From Chloroflexota bacterium (GTDB lineage Bacteria; Chloroflexota; Dehalococcoidia; SM23-28-2; HRBIN24): 15,184 nucleotides of DNA. The notes beneath the pieces were generated by a model. The model was not told the DNA's origin. It searched no databases and saw only the letters and a list, made by a program, of their open reading frames with translations. The stretch covers positions 1 to 15,184 of the forward strand of contig JAUQPQ010000037.1 of the NCBI GenBank assembly GCA_030550295.1, in the 5' to 3' direction. Of the stretch, positions 7,137 through 14,320 are shown piece by piece. Within the stretch, counting starts at the first letter, position 1. Every line of letters starts with the position of its first letter. Position numbers and translations under genes: made by a program.

Positions 7137-7165
7137 ATTATAGGTGGGAAAACCAAGGGGCACAA
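7137..7165 (-). promoter_or_regulatory. Sigma70-type promoter of the hemerythrin operon
   Basis: On the minus strand TTGTGC (7165-7160), a 17-base spacer and a perfect TATAAT (7142-7137) precede the hemerythrin gene. The start site should fall near 7130, leaving a leader of about 14 bases. The elements lie between the tRNA 3' end and the gene, so the operon can be transcribed independently of the tRNA. This is a pattern match only. Confidence 0.6.
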
Positions 7166-7176
7166 TAGCGATGACC

Positions 7177-7251
7177 TGGTGGGCCCGGAGGGATTCGAAC
7201 CCCCAACCAACCGGTTATGAGCCGGCCGCTCTGCCCTTGAGCTACGGGCCC
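7177..7251 (-). tRNA. tRNA with CAT anticodon (elongator Met or Ile2)
   Basis: The 75-base minus-strand gene folds as a full cloverleaf with encoded CCA. The acceptor GGGCCCG pairs with CGGGCCC and the discriminator base is A. The D arm is GCTC/GAGC with a 7-base loop, the anticodon arm GCCGG/CCGGT has loop CTCATAA, the variable loop has 5 bases and the T arm is GGGGG/CCCTC with loop TTCGAAT. It is not the initiator: position 1-72 is paired G-C and the anticodon stem lacks the three consecutive G-C pairs. C4-G69, C5-G68, A37 and A38 agree with what is known of TilS recognition of AUA-reading tRNA-Ile2, so Ile2 is a real possibility. Automatic annotation would probably say Met. Confidence 0.95.
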
Positions 7252-7260
7252 CATATGGAA

Positions 7261-7289
7261 AGACTATTGCTAGGTAGTGGCGTTGTCAA
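7261..7289 (-). promoter_or_regulatory. Putative tRNA promoter
   Basis: On the minus strand a consensus -35 TTGACA (7289-7284), a 17-base spacer and a weak -10 TAGTCT (7266-7261) end 9 bases before the tRNA 5' end. The start site would lie almost at the mature tRNA end, giving a minimal leader. Confidence 0.5.
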
Positions 7290-7300
7290 TTGGGGGCGCG

Positions 7301-7330
7301 TTGACCACAAACAGGTGAGAGGTTTAAAAT
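7301..7330 (+). promoter_or_regulatory. Putative valS promoter
   Basis: TTGACC (7301-7306), an 18-base spacer and TAAAAT (7325-7330) give a five-of-six match at each box. The start site is expected near 7337, so the palindrome that follows would lie about 10 bases from the 5' end of the mRNA. It is back-to-back with the tRNA promoter, with 11 bases between the two -35 boxes. Confidence 0.6.
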
Positions 7331-7345
7331 GCACTTGCTTCCTAG

Positions 7346-7375
7346 TAGTGGCCCCGGGCCGGCCCGGGGCCACTA
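7346..7375. repeat. 30-bp perfect palindrome in the valS leader
   Basis: Fifteen bases (7346-7360, starting TAGTGGCCCCGGG) are followed immediately by their exact reverse complement (7361-7375). In RNA this gives a 13-bp, mostly G-C stem with a CCGG tetraloop. The valS ribosome binding site begins about 4 bases after it. No T-run follows in either direction, so it does not look like an intrinsic terminator. A single copy is seen in the window. It could act as a 5' stabilising hairpin, a control of ribosome access, or an operator for a dimeric regulator. Confidence 0.85.
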
Positions 7376-7388
7376 TGTGAAGAGGCCT

Positions 7389-10082
7389 ATGGCCGTGGCC
7401 CACAGTCTCCCCAAGGCCTACGAGCCCCAAAAACATGAGGCTCCCTTATACGTCATGTGGGAGCAGGGCGGATACTTCCGCCCTCGCCAGGTAGAAGGGA
7501 GGACCCCCTTCTGCATTATCATGCCCCCTCCTAACGTCACGGGCGCCCTCCACATGGGCCACGCCCTCACTGCCACCTTGGAGGACATCCTAATCCGCTG
7601 GCACCGCATGAAGGGAGACCCTACCCTTTGGGTGCCAGGCGTAGACCATGCAGGCATCGCCACCCAGAACGTGGTGGAGAGGGAACTGGCCAAGGAGGGC
7701 CTAACCCGTCACCACCTGGGTAGGGAGAAGTTTTTAGAGCGGGCCTGGGACTGGGTGGAGAAGACACGTTCCACCATCTCCCTCCAGCACCGACGCCTTG
7801 GCGCCTCTTGCGACTGGGAACGGGAACGCTTCACCCTTGATCCAGGCCCTTCCAAGGCCGTCCGCACCACCTTTGTCCGCCTCTACCACGATGGCCTCAT
7901 ATACCGCGGCGAACGGATCATCCATTGGTGTCCTCGCTGTCAAACTGCCCTCTCCGACTTGGAGGTGGAGCATCAGGAGGTGGAGGGGCGTTTATGGTAC
8001 GTACGCTATCCCCTGGCGGAAGATGGCCAGCCTACGGGCCAGCACATAGTAATAGCCACCACCCGCCCCGAAACTATAGTGGCCGATGTAGCAGTGGCTG
8101 TGCACCCTAACGTGGCCCGCTGGCGGCCCCTCATCGGCCGGCGCGCCATCGTGCCAGTAGTCAACCGGATAGTCCCCATCATCGCCGACGAGGCAGTAGA
8201 CCCTCATTTCGGGACCGGGGCCCTAAAGATCACCCCAGGCCACGACCCCCTAGACCTAGAGATAGGGGAGAGGCACGGCCTCCCCGCCATAGTGGCCATA
8301 AGCCCCGATGGCACCATGAACCAAGAGGCAGGCCCCTACCAGGGCCTAGACCGCTTCCAGGCCCGGGAGGCGATAGTGGGCGATCTCCAAGCCCTAGGCC
8401 TCATAGAGAAGGTAGAGCCCCACCATCTAGCCCTTGGCCACTGCCAGCGATGTGGCACCGTAGTGGAACCCATCATCAGCAAGCAGTGGTTCGTCAAGAC
8501 GAAGCCCTTGGCCGAACCGGCCATAAGGGCCGTAAAAGAGGGGAAGATCCGCATCGTGCCCCGTCGCTTCACCAAGATCTATCTTCACTGGATGGAGAAC
8601 ATCCGCGATTGGTGCATATCCCGTCAGCTTTGGTGGGGACACCGCATCCCTGCCTGGTACTGCCAAGACTGTGGGGCCGAGGTGGTTCCCCCCAAGGACG
8701 ACCCCATGCGCGATCCCACTACCTGCCCCCACTGCAACTCCCAACGCCTCCAGCAAGACGAGGACGTGTTAGATACCTGGTTCTCCTCGGCCCTATGGCC
8801 TCACTCCATCCTGGGTTGGCCTGAGAAGACCGAGGACTTCCTTCGCTTCTACCCCACCACCGTGCTGGAGACAGGCTACGACATCCTCTTCTTCTGGGTG
8901 GCCCGCATGATCATGATGGGCCTCTACAATACGGGCCAAGTACCCTTCCGCTACGTCTACCTCCATGGCCTTGTAAGGGACCCTCAGGGCCGCAAGATGA
9001 CCAAGAGCCTGGGCAACGTGGTAGACCCCTTAGAGACCATCGAACGCTACGGATGCGATGCCCTACGCTATGTCCTCGCCACAGGTGCCGCCCCAGGCAA
9101 CGACCTGAAGCTCTCCCAGGAGAAGTTGGAAGGAGGAAGGAACTTCGCCAACAAGATATGGAACGCCACCCGCTTCGTGGTCCAGACCCTGGCAGAGCAC
9201 ATGGGCCTGGAGGCCCAGGCTGAGGCGCCTAAAACGCGCCGCCGCCACCTCCTTCCGCCCGAAGACCGGTGGATCATGTCCCGCCTCTACTCCGTGGCCA
9301 ACCAGGTAGAGCGCCTCCTGCGCCGCTTCCAGATAGGAGAGGCAGGGCGTAAGCTCCATGAGTTCTTCTGGGGAGAGCTGTGTGACTGGTACCTGGAGAT
9401 GGCCAAGATCCGGCTACGTTCCCAAGACCTCTCCCCCTTGCCCATCCTCGCCTACGCCCTAGACTCATCCCTGCGCCTCCTCCATCCCATCATGCCCTTC
9501 GTCACCGAGGCCGCCTGGCAACACCTGAAGCCCTATCTGCCCTGGGCCAATAGCCAAGCCCTCATCGCCGCCCCCTGGCCCAAGATCTCACGCACCTGGC
9601 TAGATCCCCAGGCCGAGGCTCAGGTAAGGATGGCCATTGATGTGGTGAGGGCCATCCGCCACCTCCACGCCCAATGGCATCTGCCTCCTGGCCGGCCAGT
9701 AGAGGTGTACGTGGCTACTTCCCAGAAGCCGGCCCTTGAGCCCCTCCAATCCACCATATCGGCCTTAGCCCGCGCCCAGCCCCTCCACCTGCTAGAAGAC
9801 CCTTCCCTCCTCCCCCGCCACCAGACAGCCATGGCCATCTTGGACGGAGCCCAAGTGGCCCTCCCCTTAGCCAACCTTATAGATATAGAGAAAGAGAAAG
9901 AACGAACCGCCAAAGAGCTACAAGAGGCCCAGAAAGAAGTGGAGCGGCTAGAGGCCCGCCTCTTTCAACCCCAGTTCCGTGCCCGCGCCCCCCAAGAGGT
10001 GGTGGCCCGGGAACAGGAGAGGCTCCTTCAAGCACGCCAGCGCCTCCAGGCCCTCCGCCAACGCCTCCAAGAGCTGGAATAG
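7389..10082 (+). CDS. valS: Valine--tRNA ligase
   Basis: An 897-residue class I synthetase that charges tRNA-Val and edits threonine. PPPNVTGALHMGHA contains the HIGH-type motif (HMGH 55-58), and KMTKS (536-540) is the KMSKS loop. The CP1 editing domain begins around ATTRPET near residue 225. A zinc knuckle is formed by C425, C428, C446 and C449, with another CxxC at 352-355. DWCISRQLWWGHRIPAWYC-type wording and DTWFSSALWP are typical of ValRS rather than IleRS or LeuRS. The C-terminal 65 residues form the tRNA-binding coiled coil (EKEKERTAKELQEAQKEVE). Start ATG 7389 with GAGG only 3 bases before it; an in-frame GTG at 7377 falls next to the palindrome and has no ribosome binding site. It is a single-gene unit between its own promoter and the nuo promoter. 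No clear terminator is seen after TAG at 10080-10082. Confidence 0.97.
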   Translation: MAVAHSLPKAYEPQKHEAPLYVMWEQGGYFRPRQVEGRTPFCIIMPPPNVTGALHMGHALTATLEDILIRWHRMKGDPTLWVPGVDHAGIATQNVVERELAKEGLTRHHLGREKFLERAWDWVEKTRSTISLQHRRLGASCDWERERFTLDPGPSKAVRTTFVRLYHDGLIYRGERIIHWCPRCQTALSDLEVEHQEVEGRLWYVRYPLAEDGQPTGQHIVIATTRPETIVADVAVAVHPNVARWRPLIGRRAIVPVVNRIVPIIADEAVDPHFGTGALKITPGHDPLDLEIGERHGLPAIVAISPDGTMNQEAGPYQGLDRFQAREAIVGDLQALGLIEKVEPHHLALGHCQRCGTVVEPIISKQWFVKTKPLAEPAIRAVKEGKIRIVPRRFTKIYLHWMENIRDWCISRQLWWGHRIPAWYCQDCGAEVVPPKDDPMRDPTTCPHCNSQRLQQDEDVLDTWFSSALWPHSILGWPEKTEDFLRFYPTTVLETGYDILFFWVARMIMMGLYNTGQVPFRYVYLHGLVRDPQGRKMTKSLGNVVDPLETIERYGCDALRYVLATGAAPGNDLKLSQEKLEGGRNFANKIWNATRFVVQTLAEHMGLEAQAEAPKTRRRHLLPPEDRWIMSRLYSVANQVERLLRRFQIGEAGRKLHEFFWGELCDWYLEMAKIRLRSQDLSPLPILAYALDSSLRLLHPIMPFVTEAAWQHLKPYLPWANSQALIAAPWPKISRTWLDPQAEAQVRMAIDVVRAIRHLHAQWHLPPGRPVEVYVATSQKPALEPLQSTISALARAQPLHLLEDPSLLPRHQTAMAILDGAQVALPLANLIDIEKEKERTAKELQEAQKEVERLEARLFQPQFRARAPQEVVAREQERLLQARQRLQALRQRLQELE

Positions 10083-10106
10083 TTTGAAAATGGAATGCTT
10101 TCTTTA

Positions 10107-10135
10107 TTGACCCAAGGGATAGGGGGTGTTAGGAT
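10107..10135 (+). promoter_or_regulatory. Putative promoter of the nuo operon
   Basis: In the 96-base gap between valS and nuoA, TTGACC (10107-10112), a 17-base spacer and TAGGAT (10130-10135) form a plausible sigma70-type promoter with a start near 10142. The rest of the gap shows no strong hairpin or repeat, so read-through from valS cannot be excluded. Confidence 0.5.
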
Positions 10136-10178
10136 TACCTTGTGGTAAAGAGAACTAATAGGTAGGCTTAAGGGCAGC

Positions 10179-10547
10179 ATGGTGGCGGAGCTCTTTCAGC
10201 AGTACGTGGGGGTGGTGGTGGCAACGGTAGCAGGCTTCGTGCTAGTGGGGGCAGCCCTCTTCGCCAATCGCCTTCTTGCCCCCCGCCAGGCTACCCGTGC
10301 CAAGGGGCTCACCTACGAATGCGGCATGCTCCCCATTGGGCGGGGCAGGCTGCAGATCCACTTCCGCTACTACCTTTTCGCCATCCTGTTTTTAGTGTTT
10401 GACATTGAGGCCGTCTTCCTTTTCCCCTGGGCGTTGAGCTTTCTAGACGTGGGGGCGATGGCCTTCTATGAGATGCTCCTTTTCATCATCGCCCTTGGCT
10501 TTGGCCTGTATTACGCATGGCGCAAGGGCGTCCTTCAGTGGAGGTGA
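10179..10547 (+). CDS. nuoA: NADH-quinone oxidoreductase subunit A (complex I)
   Basis: A 122-residue membrane subunit with three predicted transmembrane helices (about 8-32, 64-88 and 95-114). The loop between the first two holds YECG (46-49), and helix two begins RYYLFAILFLVFDIEAVFLFPW with the conserved D75 and E77, which are diagnostic for NuoA. The subunit lies next to NuoH at the entry of the quinone chamber. AAGGG (10170-10174) precedes the ATG. It is the first gene of the operon. Its own stop codon lies within the perfect ribosome binding site of nuoB. Confidence 0.96.
   Translation: MVAELFQQYVGVVVATVAGFVLVGAALFANRLLAPRQATRAKGLTYECGMLPIGRGRLQIHFRYYLFAILFLVFDIEAVFLFPWALSFLDVGAMAFYEMLLFIIALGFGLYYAWRKGVLQWR
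10540..10547 (+). promoter_or_regulatory. Ribosome binding site of nuoB overlapping the nuoA stop
   Basis: GGAGGTGA is a full complement to the 16S rRNA 3' tail and includes the TGA stop of nuoA. It is 6 bases before the GTG start at 10554 and decides that start. Confidence 0.75.
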
Positions 10548-10553
10548 GGTAAG

Positions 10554-11165
10554 GTGGCCGAGAGGCGTCCTATCTCATTCCATGAGATAAAAGACGACCC
10601 AGCCCACGCCATCTCTGATGTAGTCCCTGAAGAGCTGCGCCACCAAGTGAAGCAACTGCGCCCCACCCCCCACATGGGCCAAGGCAAGGCCCCTTACCGT
10701 CAGCTCTTGCCTGGCGTCATCCAATTGCCGGCCGACTGGCTTATAGCCTGGGGTAGGAAAAGCTCCCTTTGGCCCCTCACCTTCGGCCTCGCCTGCTGCG
10801 CCATAGAGATGATCGCCACCTTCATGGCCCGTCACGATCTGGACCGCTTCGGCATCCTCCCTTGGCCTTCCCCAAGACAGGCCGATGTGATGATCGTATC
10901 GGGCACCGTCACCAAGAAGATGGCCCCTGCAGTGAAGCTTTTGTATGAGCAGATGCCCTATCCTAAGTGGGTGATCTCCATGGGGGCATGCGCCACCAAC
11001 GGTGGCCCTTACAGCCGGTATGACCGTGTCTTACAGGGGGTGGACAAGATCATCCCAGTAGACGTCTACGTACCGGGGTGTCCTCCTCGCCCCGAGGCCC
11101 TCATGGACGCCTTCTTGGCCCTCCAGAAGAAGATCATGGAGGAGAGGGGTAAGATAGGCCGGTAA
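10554..11165 (+). CDS. nuoB: NADH-quinone oxidoreductase subunit B (N2 cluster subunit)
   Basis: A 203-residue subunit that binds the terminal iron-sulfur cluster N2 and passes electrons to quinone at the NuoB/NuoD interface. The N2 ligands are visible: adjacent C81-C82 in GLACCAIEM, C146 in GACATNGGPY and C176 in VPGCPPRPEAL. The segment ADWLIAWGRKSSLWPLTFG (60-78) is the family N-terminal core. The first 50 or so residues are a charged, non-conserved extension, longer than in many bacteria. GTG start fixed by the strong upstream ribosome binding site. Its stop TAA is 2 bases before the nuoC ATG. Confidence 0.97.
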   Translation: MAERRPISFHEIKDDPAHAISDVVPEELRHQVKQLRPTPHMGQGKAPYRQLLPGVIQLPADWLIAWGRKSSLWPLTFGLACCAIEMIATFMARHDLDRFGILPWPSPRQADVMIVSGTVTKKMAPAVKLLYEQMPYPKWVISMGACATNGGPYSRYDRVLQGVDKIIPVDVYVPGCPPRPEALMDAFLALQKKIMEERGKIGR

Positions 11166-11167
11166 GG

Positions 11168-12076
11168 ATGACCGAGGCCGTAACGGTGCCACCACACGGC
11201 GCTCTGCCGCAGGTGCTAGAGCGCCTGCGGGCTATCCTGCCCCAACTGGAGTGGGAGTTTGTGCCCACGCCCAACGACCCAGCCATACTGGTAAGACGTG
11301 AAGACCTCCTCCCCCTTATGGAGACATTAAAGGAACATCCCGAACTAGCCTTAGATTACCTGCGCTTCCTCTGTGGGGTAGACCACCTAGATGAGCTAGA
11401 GGTAGTCTACTACCTCCGCTCCTTCCGTCATGGCCATACTCTGGCCGTGAAGGTACGCCTCCCCCTGGACGACCCTCATGTGCCTACCGTGAGCCACCTC
11501 TGGCAGACAGCTAACTGGCACGAACGGGAGACCCACGAAATGTTCGGCATCGTCTTCCAGGGGCACCCCGACTTGCGCCCCCTCCTCCTGGAGGAGGGGC
11601 TGGGATACCATCCCTTGCGCAAGAGCCATCCCCTGGCCGAGATCGAAGAATGGCAAGAAGAGCTCCTAGAAGAGGAAGAAGAGCTGGTAGCAGCAGCTGC
11701 CCCCCCAGGCGCTCCCCCCAAGGCCGAGGAAGATGAGCGGGCCAAAAAGGTGGCCCTCGCCCAAAGGAAGGCGGAGGTCATAAAGCAGGCCCGCCAAGAG
11801 GCGAGGGCCAAAGGCCTCTCCGGAGAAGAGGAGCGTCGCTACGTCCAGGAGGCGATAAGGCGCTTCGAGGAAGGGTTAGCCAAAGAGGCGGTAAAGGCCC
11901 CCTCCCCCACCCCAGCCCAGCCCCGCGATGACCGCGCCGCCAAGATAGCCCTCGCCCAGAAGAAGGCGGAGGTTATCAAGCGAGCACGGGAGGAGGCGCG
12001 GGCCAAGGGCCTCTCCGGGGAAGAGGAGCGGCGCTATATCCAGGAGGCCCTCCGACGCCTGGAGCAGGAAGGATAA
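11168..12076 (+). CDS. nuoC: NADH-quinone oxidoreductase subunit C with a duplicated C-terminal extension
   Basis: A 302-residue protein. Residues 1 to about 157 are the 30-kDa NuoC domain, with the signature around NWHERETHEMFGIVFQGHPD (116-135) and YHPLRKSHPL (147-156), which packs against NuoD in the peripheral arm. Ordinary NuoC ends near here. This one continues with an acidic linker (EEWQEELLEEEEEL), a short Ala/Pro stretch and two 48-residue charged helical repeats (189-236 and 254-301) that share 37 of 48 residues by my alignment, joined by a Pro-rich spacer. No nuoD fusion is present. Frame and codon use continue smoothly, and the nuoD ribosome binding site lies in the last codons, so the tail is genuine and not a frameshift. 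Its role is unknown; see the repeat entries. Confidence 0.95.
   Translation: MTEAVTVPPHGALPQVLERLRAILPQLEWEFVPTPNDPAILVRREDLLPLMETLKEHPELALDYLRFLCGVDHLDELEVVYYLRSFRHGHTLAVKVRLPLDDPHVPTVSHLWQTANWHERETHEMFGIVFQGHPDLRPLLLEEGLGYHPLRKSHPLAEIEEWQEELLEEEEELVAAAAPPGAPPKAEEDERAKKVALAQRKAEVIKQARQEARAKGLSGEEERRYVQEAIRRFEEGLAKEAVKAPSPTPAQPRDDRAAKIALAQKKAEVIKRAREEARAKGLSGEEERRYIQEALRRLEQEG
11732..11875 (+). repeat. NuoC C-terminal repeat, copy 1
   Basis: Encodes residues 189-236 of NuoC, starting DERAKKVALAQRKAEVIK and containing EARAKGLSGEEERRY. It has an Ala/Lys/Glu-rich helix, a GLSGEE turn and a second helix. The second copy begins 195 bases later. Most DNA differences between copies are at third codon positions, which points to selection on the protein and an older duplication. 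Confidence 0.85.
11927..12070 (+). repeat. NuoC C-terminal repeat, copy 2
   Basis: Encodes residues 254-301, starting DDRAAKIALAQKKAEVIK, with the same EARAKGLSGEEERRY block as copy 1. Differences are mostly conservative (Val/Ile, Ile/Leu, Arg/Lys, Gln/Glu). The copy runs to the end of the protein. Confidence 0.85.
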
Positions 12077-12079
12077 GCC

Positions 12080-13201
12080 ATGGCCATAGAACACGAACTG
12101 GAAACCATAGACCTCCACATAAACGTAGGGCCCCAACATCCCGCTACCCATGGCGTCTTCCGCATGATCCTCACCGTGGACGGAGAAAAGGTGGTAGACT
12201 GCGACCCCGTCATAGGCTACATGCACCGGGGAGCAGAGAAGCTTTCCGAGAACTGCGACTACCGTCAGGCTATAGGGTACCAGGATCGCACCGAATACTT
12301 GGCCCAGTTCAACGCCGAATGGACCTACTGCCTGGCCGTGGAGAAGCTCATGGGTTTGCAAGTCCCCGAAAGGGCCGAATACATACGCGTCATCCTTGGG
12401 GAACTGAACCGGGTAGCAAGCCACCTAATGTTCATGGGCGCCTTCGGCACCGATGTAGGCTTCTTTGGCACCCCCTTCATGTACGCCTTCCGGGAAAGGG
12501 AGGTCATCCAGGACTTCTTCGAGGCCATTACCGGTGAACGTATGATGTACAACTACTTCCGTCCCGGAGGAGTAGCCTGGGACGTGCCTCCAGACTTCGT
12601 CGAACAATGTCGCTACGTCGTCAACCATGTGCGCCGGGGCGTGGAAGAGCTGGACGCCCTCATGACCGATAACGAGGTGTTCATGGCCCGTTGCCGTGGC
12701 CTTTCCCCCGTTACCCCTGAGCAGGCCATCAATTGGGGCTTCTCTGGGCCCATGCTCAGGGCCTGCGGCCTCAAACACGACCTAAGGCGGGCGGAACCGT
12801 ACTCCATATATGACCGCTTCGACTTTGAGATCCCCACAGGAACACAGGGAGACGTATACGACCGCTACCTTGTGCGGATGGAAGAGATGAAGCAGGCCCT
12901 AAGGATAGTGGAGCAGGCCCTAGAGCAGATGCCCCCTCATGGCCCCATCATGGCCGAGGGGCTCAAGCGCACCATAAGGGTACCTCCCGGCGAAGTGTAC
13001 GCCCGCACCGAGTCCCCCCGGGGGGAGTACGGGGTCTACCTCGTCTCCAAAGGGGGCGACAAGCCCTGGCGCCTCAAGATCCGCTCGGCCGCCTTCTCCA
13101 ACCTTTCAGCCCTTAAGAACCTGGTAGTGGGCAATTACGTGGCCGATGCCATCATCATCCTTGGTTCCATTGACATCGTCCTGTGCGAGGTGGACCGGTG
13201 A
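12080..13201 (+). CDS. nuoD: NADH-quinone oxidoreductase subunit D
   Basis: A 373-residue 49-kDa-type subunit that forms the quinone site with NuoB. It begins with INVGPQHPATHGVFRM (14-29), whose His is a quinone ligand in the family, then IGYMHRGAEKL (45-55) and an expected Tyr in the YQDRTEYL segment (67-74). RVILGELNRVASHLM and FRPGGVAWDVP are further signatures. The C-terminus reads GSIDIVLCEVDR, where the family normally has Gly in place of the Cys. AGGAAGGA (12066-12073) lies 6 bases before ATG. The stop overlaps the nuoH start (GTGA), so no room exists for nuoE, F or G between nuoD and nuoH. Confidence 0.97.
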   Translation: MAIEHELETIDLHINVGPQHPATHGVFRMILTVDGEKVVDCDPVIGYMHRGAEKLSENCDYRQAIGYQDRTEYLAQFNAEWTYCLAVEKLMGLQVPERAEYIRVILGELNRVASHLMFMGAFGTDVGFFGTPFMYAFREREVIQDFFEAITGERMMYNYFRPGGVAWDVPPDFVEQCRYVVNHVRRGVEELDALMTDNEVFMARCRGLSPVTPEQAINWGFSGPMLRACGLKHDLRRAEPYSIYDRFDFEIPTGTQGDVYDRYLVRMEEMKQALRIVEQALEQMPPHGPIMAEGLKRTIRVPPGEVYARTESPRGEYGVYLVSKGGDKPWRLKIRSAAFSNLSALKNLVVGNYVADAIIILGSIDIVLCEVDR

Positions 13202-14316
13202 TTGGAGATAACGCCTGGCTAGACGCCTTTGTGCGCATCTTGGCGATAGCAGCAGGGGTACCTGTGGCCGTCATCGTCCTCAACTATCTGGAGAGGAAAG
13301 TGGTGGGGCGGATCCAGAACCGTTTAGGGCCCATGCGCGTAGGCCCCTACGGCACCCTGCAGGCAGTGGCTGATACCATAAAGCTCCTCACTAAAGAGGA
13401 CGTGCGCCCCACCACCGCCGACCGCTGGGCCTTTGAGCTGGCCCCCTACGTAGTAGTGGTGCCCACCATCGTCGCTATGGCCGCCCTCCCCTTCACCCAA
13501 GACCTCTGGGTGCGCAACCTTGGCCTCGCCCTCTTCTTCATCTTGGCCGTCTCCACCGTTTCCATAGTTGGCTTCCTCATGGCCGGGTGGGGCTCCGATA
13601 ACAAGTACGCCATCCTGGGGGCCATGCGCTCAGCTGCTCAGCTCATCAGCTACGAGATACCCCTGGTGATGGCAGCAGTGGCGGTGGCCATGGTAGCCCA
13701 CGTCGATGGGGGCCGCGGCTCCTTAAACCTCATAGAGATAGTGGAGGGGCAAGGCAGGGTGCCCTACCTAATCTGGCAACCCCTAGCCTTCTTCATCTTC
13801 ACCGTGGCCGCCGTGGCCGAGCTCTACCGCCAGCCCTTCGACATCCCTGTAGCCGAGTCGGAGGTGGTGGGAGGGCCCCTCGTTGAGTACTCGGGGATGA
13901 GATGGGCCATGTTTATGATGGGCGAGTACGTCAACTTAGTCCTCCTCTCCGTCTTGGCCTCCCTAGTGTTTCTGGGGGGATGGAATTGGCCCCTAGGGGA
14001 CGAGGTAGGCCCCGCCCTCCAGGTACCCCTTATGGTGATCAAGGTCTCCGCCTTCATCCTCTTCTTCTTTTGGGTGCGGGCCGCCCTCCCCAGACTGCGC
14101 ATTGACCAGCTCATGGCCTACTCTTGGCAGGTGCTTTTGCCCCTGGCCTTCTACCAGATCGTGGTAAACGGTCTGGCCCTGGTCTATGAGTGGCCCGATG
14201 TAGCCCTGGGGGCATTGTCAGCGGTAGGCACCATGGTAGCTATCTACCTGACCTACAAGGCCGTAAGAAGGCCGGTGCGCCGTCCGGCACCGGTAACACA
14301 AAGAGTGGAGGTATGA
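13198..14316 (+). CDS. nuoH: NADH-quinone oxidoreductase subunit H
   Basis: A 372-residue membrane subunit with about eight predicted helices that links the quinone cavity to the proton pumps. Diagnostic segments are RIQNRLGPMRVGPYG (38-52), WGSDNKYAILGAMRSAAQLI (131-150) and ELYRQPFDIPVAESEVVGG (208-226) followed by EYSGMRWAM. The GTG start at 13198 overlaps the nuoD stop by 4 bases and has GAGGTGG (13187-13193) upstream. A GTG 15 bases further upstream has no such support. The last 20 residues are Arg/Pro-rich and cytoplasmic. Confidence 0.96.
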   Translation: MIGDNAWLDAFVRILAIAAGVPVAVIVLNYLERKVVGRIQNRLGPMRVGPYGTLQAVADTIKLLTKEDVRPTTADRWAFELAPYVVVVPTIVAMAALPFTQDLWVRNLGLALFFILAVSTVSIVGFLMAGWGSDNKYAILGAMRSAAQLISYEIPLVMAAVAVAMVAHVDGGRGSLNLIEIVEGQGRVPYLIWQPLAFFIFTVAAVAELYRQPFDIPVAESEVVGGPLVEYSGMRWAMFMMGEYVNLVLLSVLASLVFLGGWNWPLGDEVGPALQVPLMVIKVSAFILFFFWVRAALPRLRIDQLMAYSWQVLLPLAFYQIVVNGLALVYEWPDVALGALSAVGTMVAIYLTYKAVRRPVRRPAPVTQRVEV

Positions 14317-14320
14317 GAAG

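Noticed and set aside
7346..7375. Palindrome as an intrinsic terminator or T-box part
   Set aside because: No T-run follows on either strand, and a leader of about 50 bases is too short for a T-box with specifier loop and antiterminator.
7144..7380. Plus-strand reading frame of 78 codons with RRDSNPQPTGYEPAALPLSY
   Set aside because: This is the antisense of the tRNA, a well-known false protein found in many databases.
10083..10106. Terminator for valS
   Set aside because: Only weak pairing between GAAA and TTTC stretches is seen, with no GC-rich stem, so no terminator is called.
11876..12424. Minus-strand frame of 182 codons across nuoC and nuoD
   Set aside because: It is antisense to two certain genes, has no recognisable motif, and arises from GC-rich codon bias.
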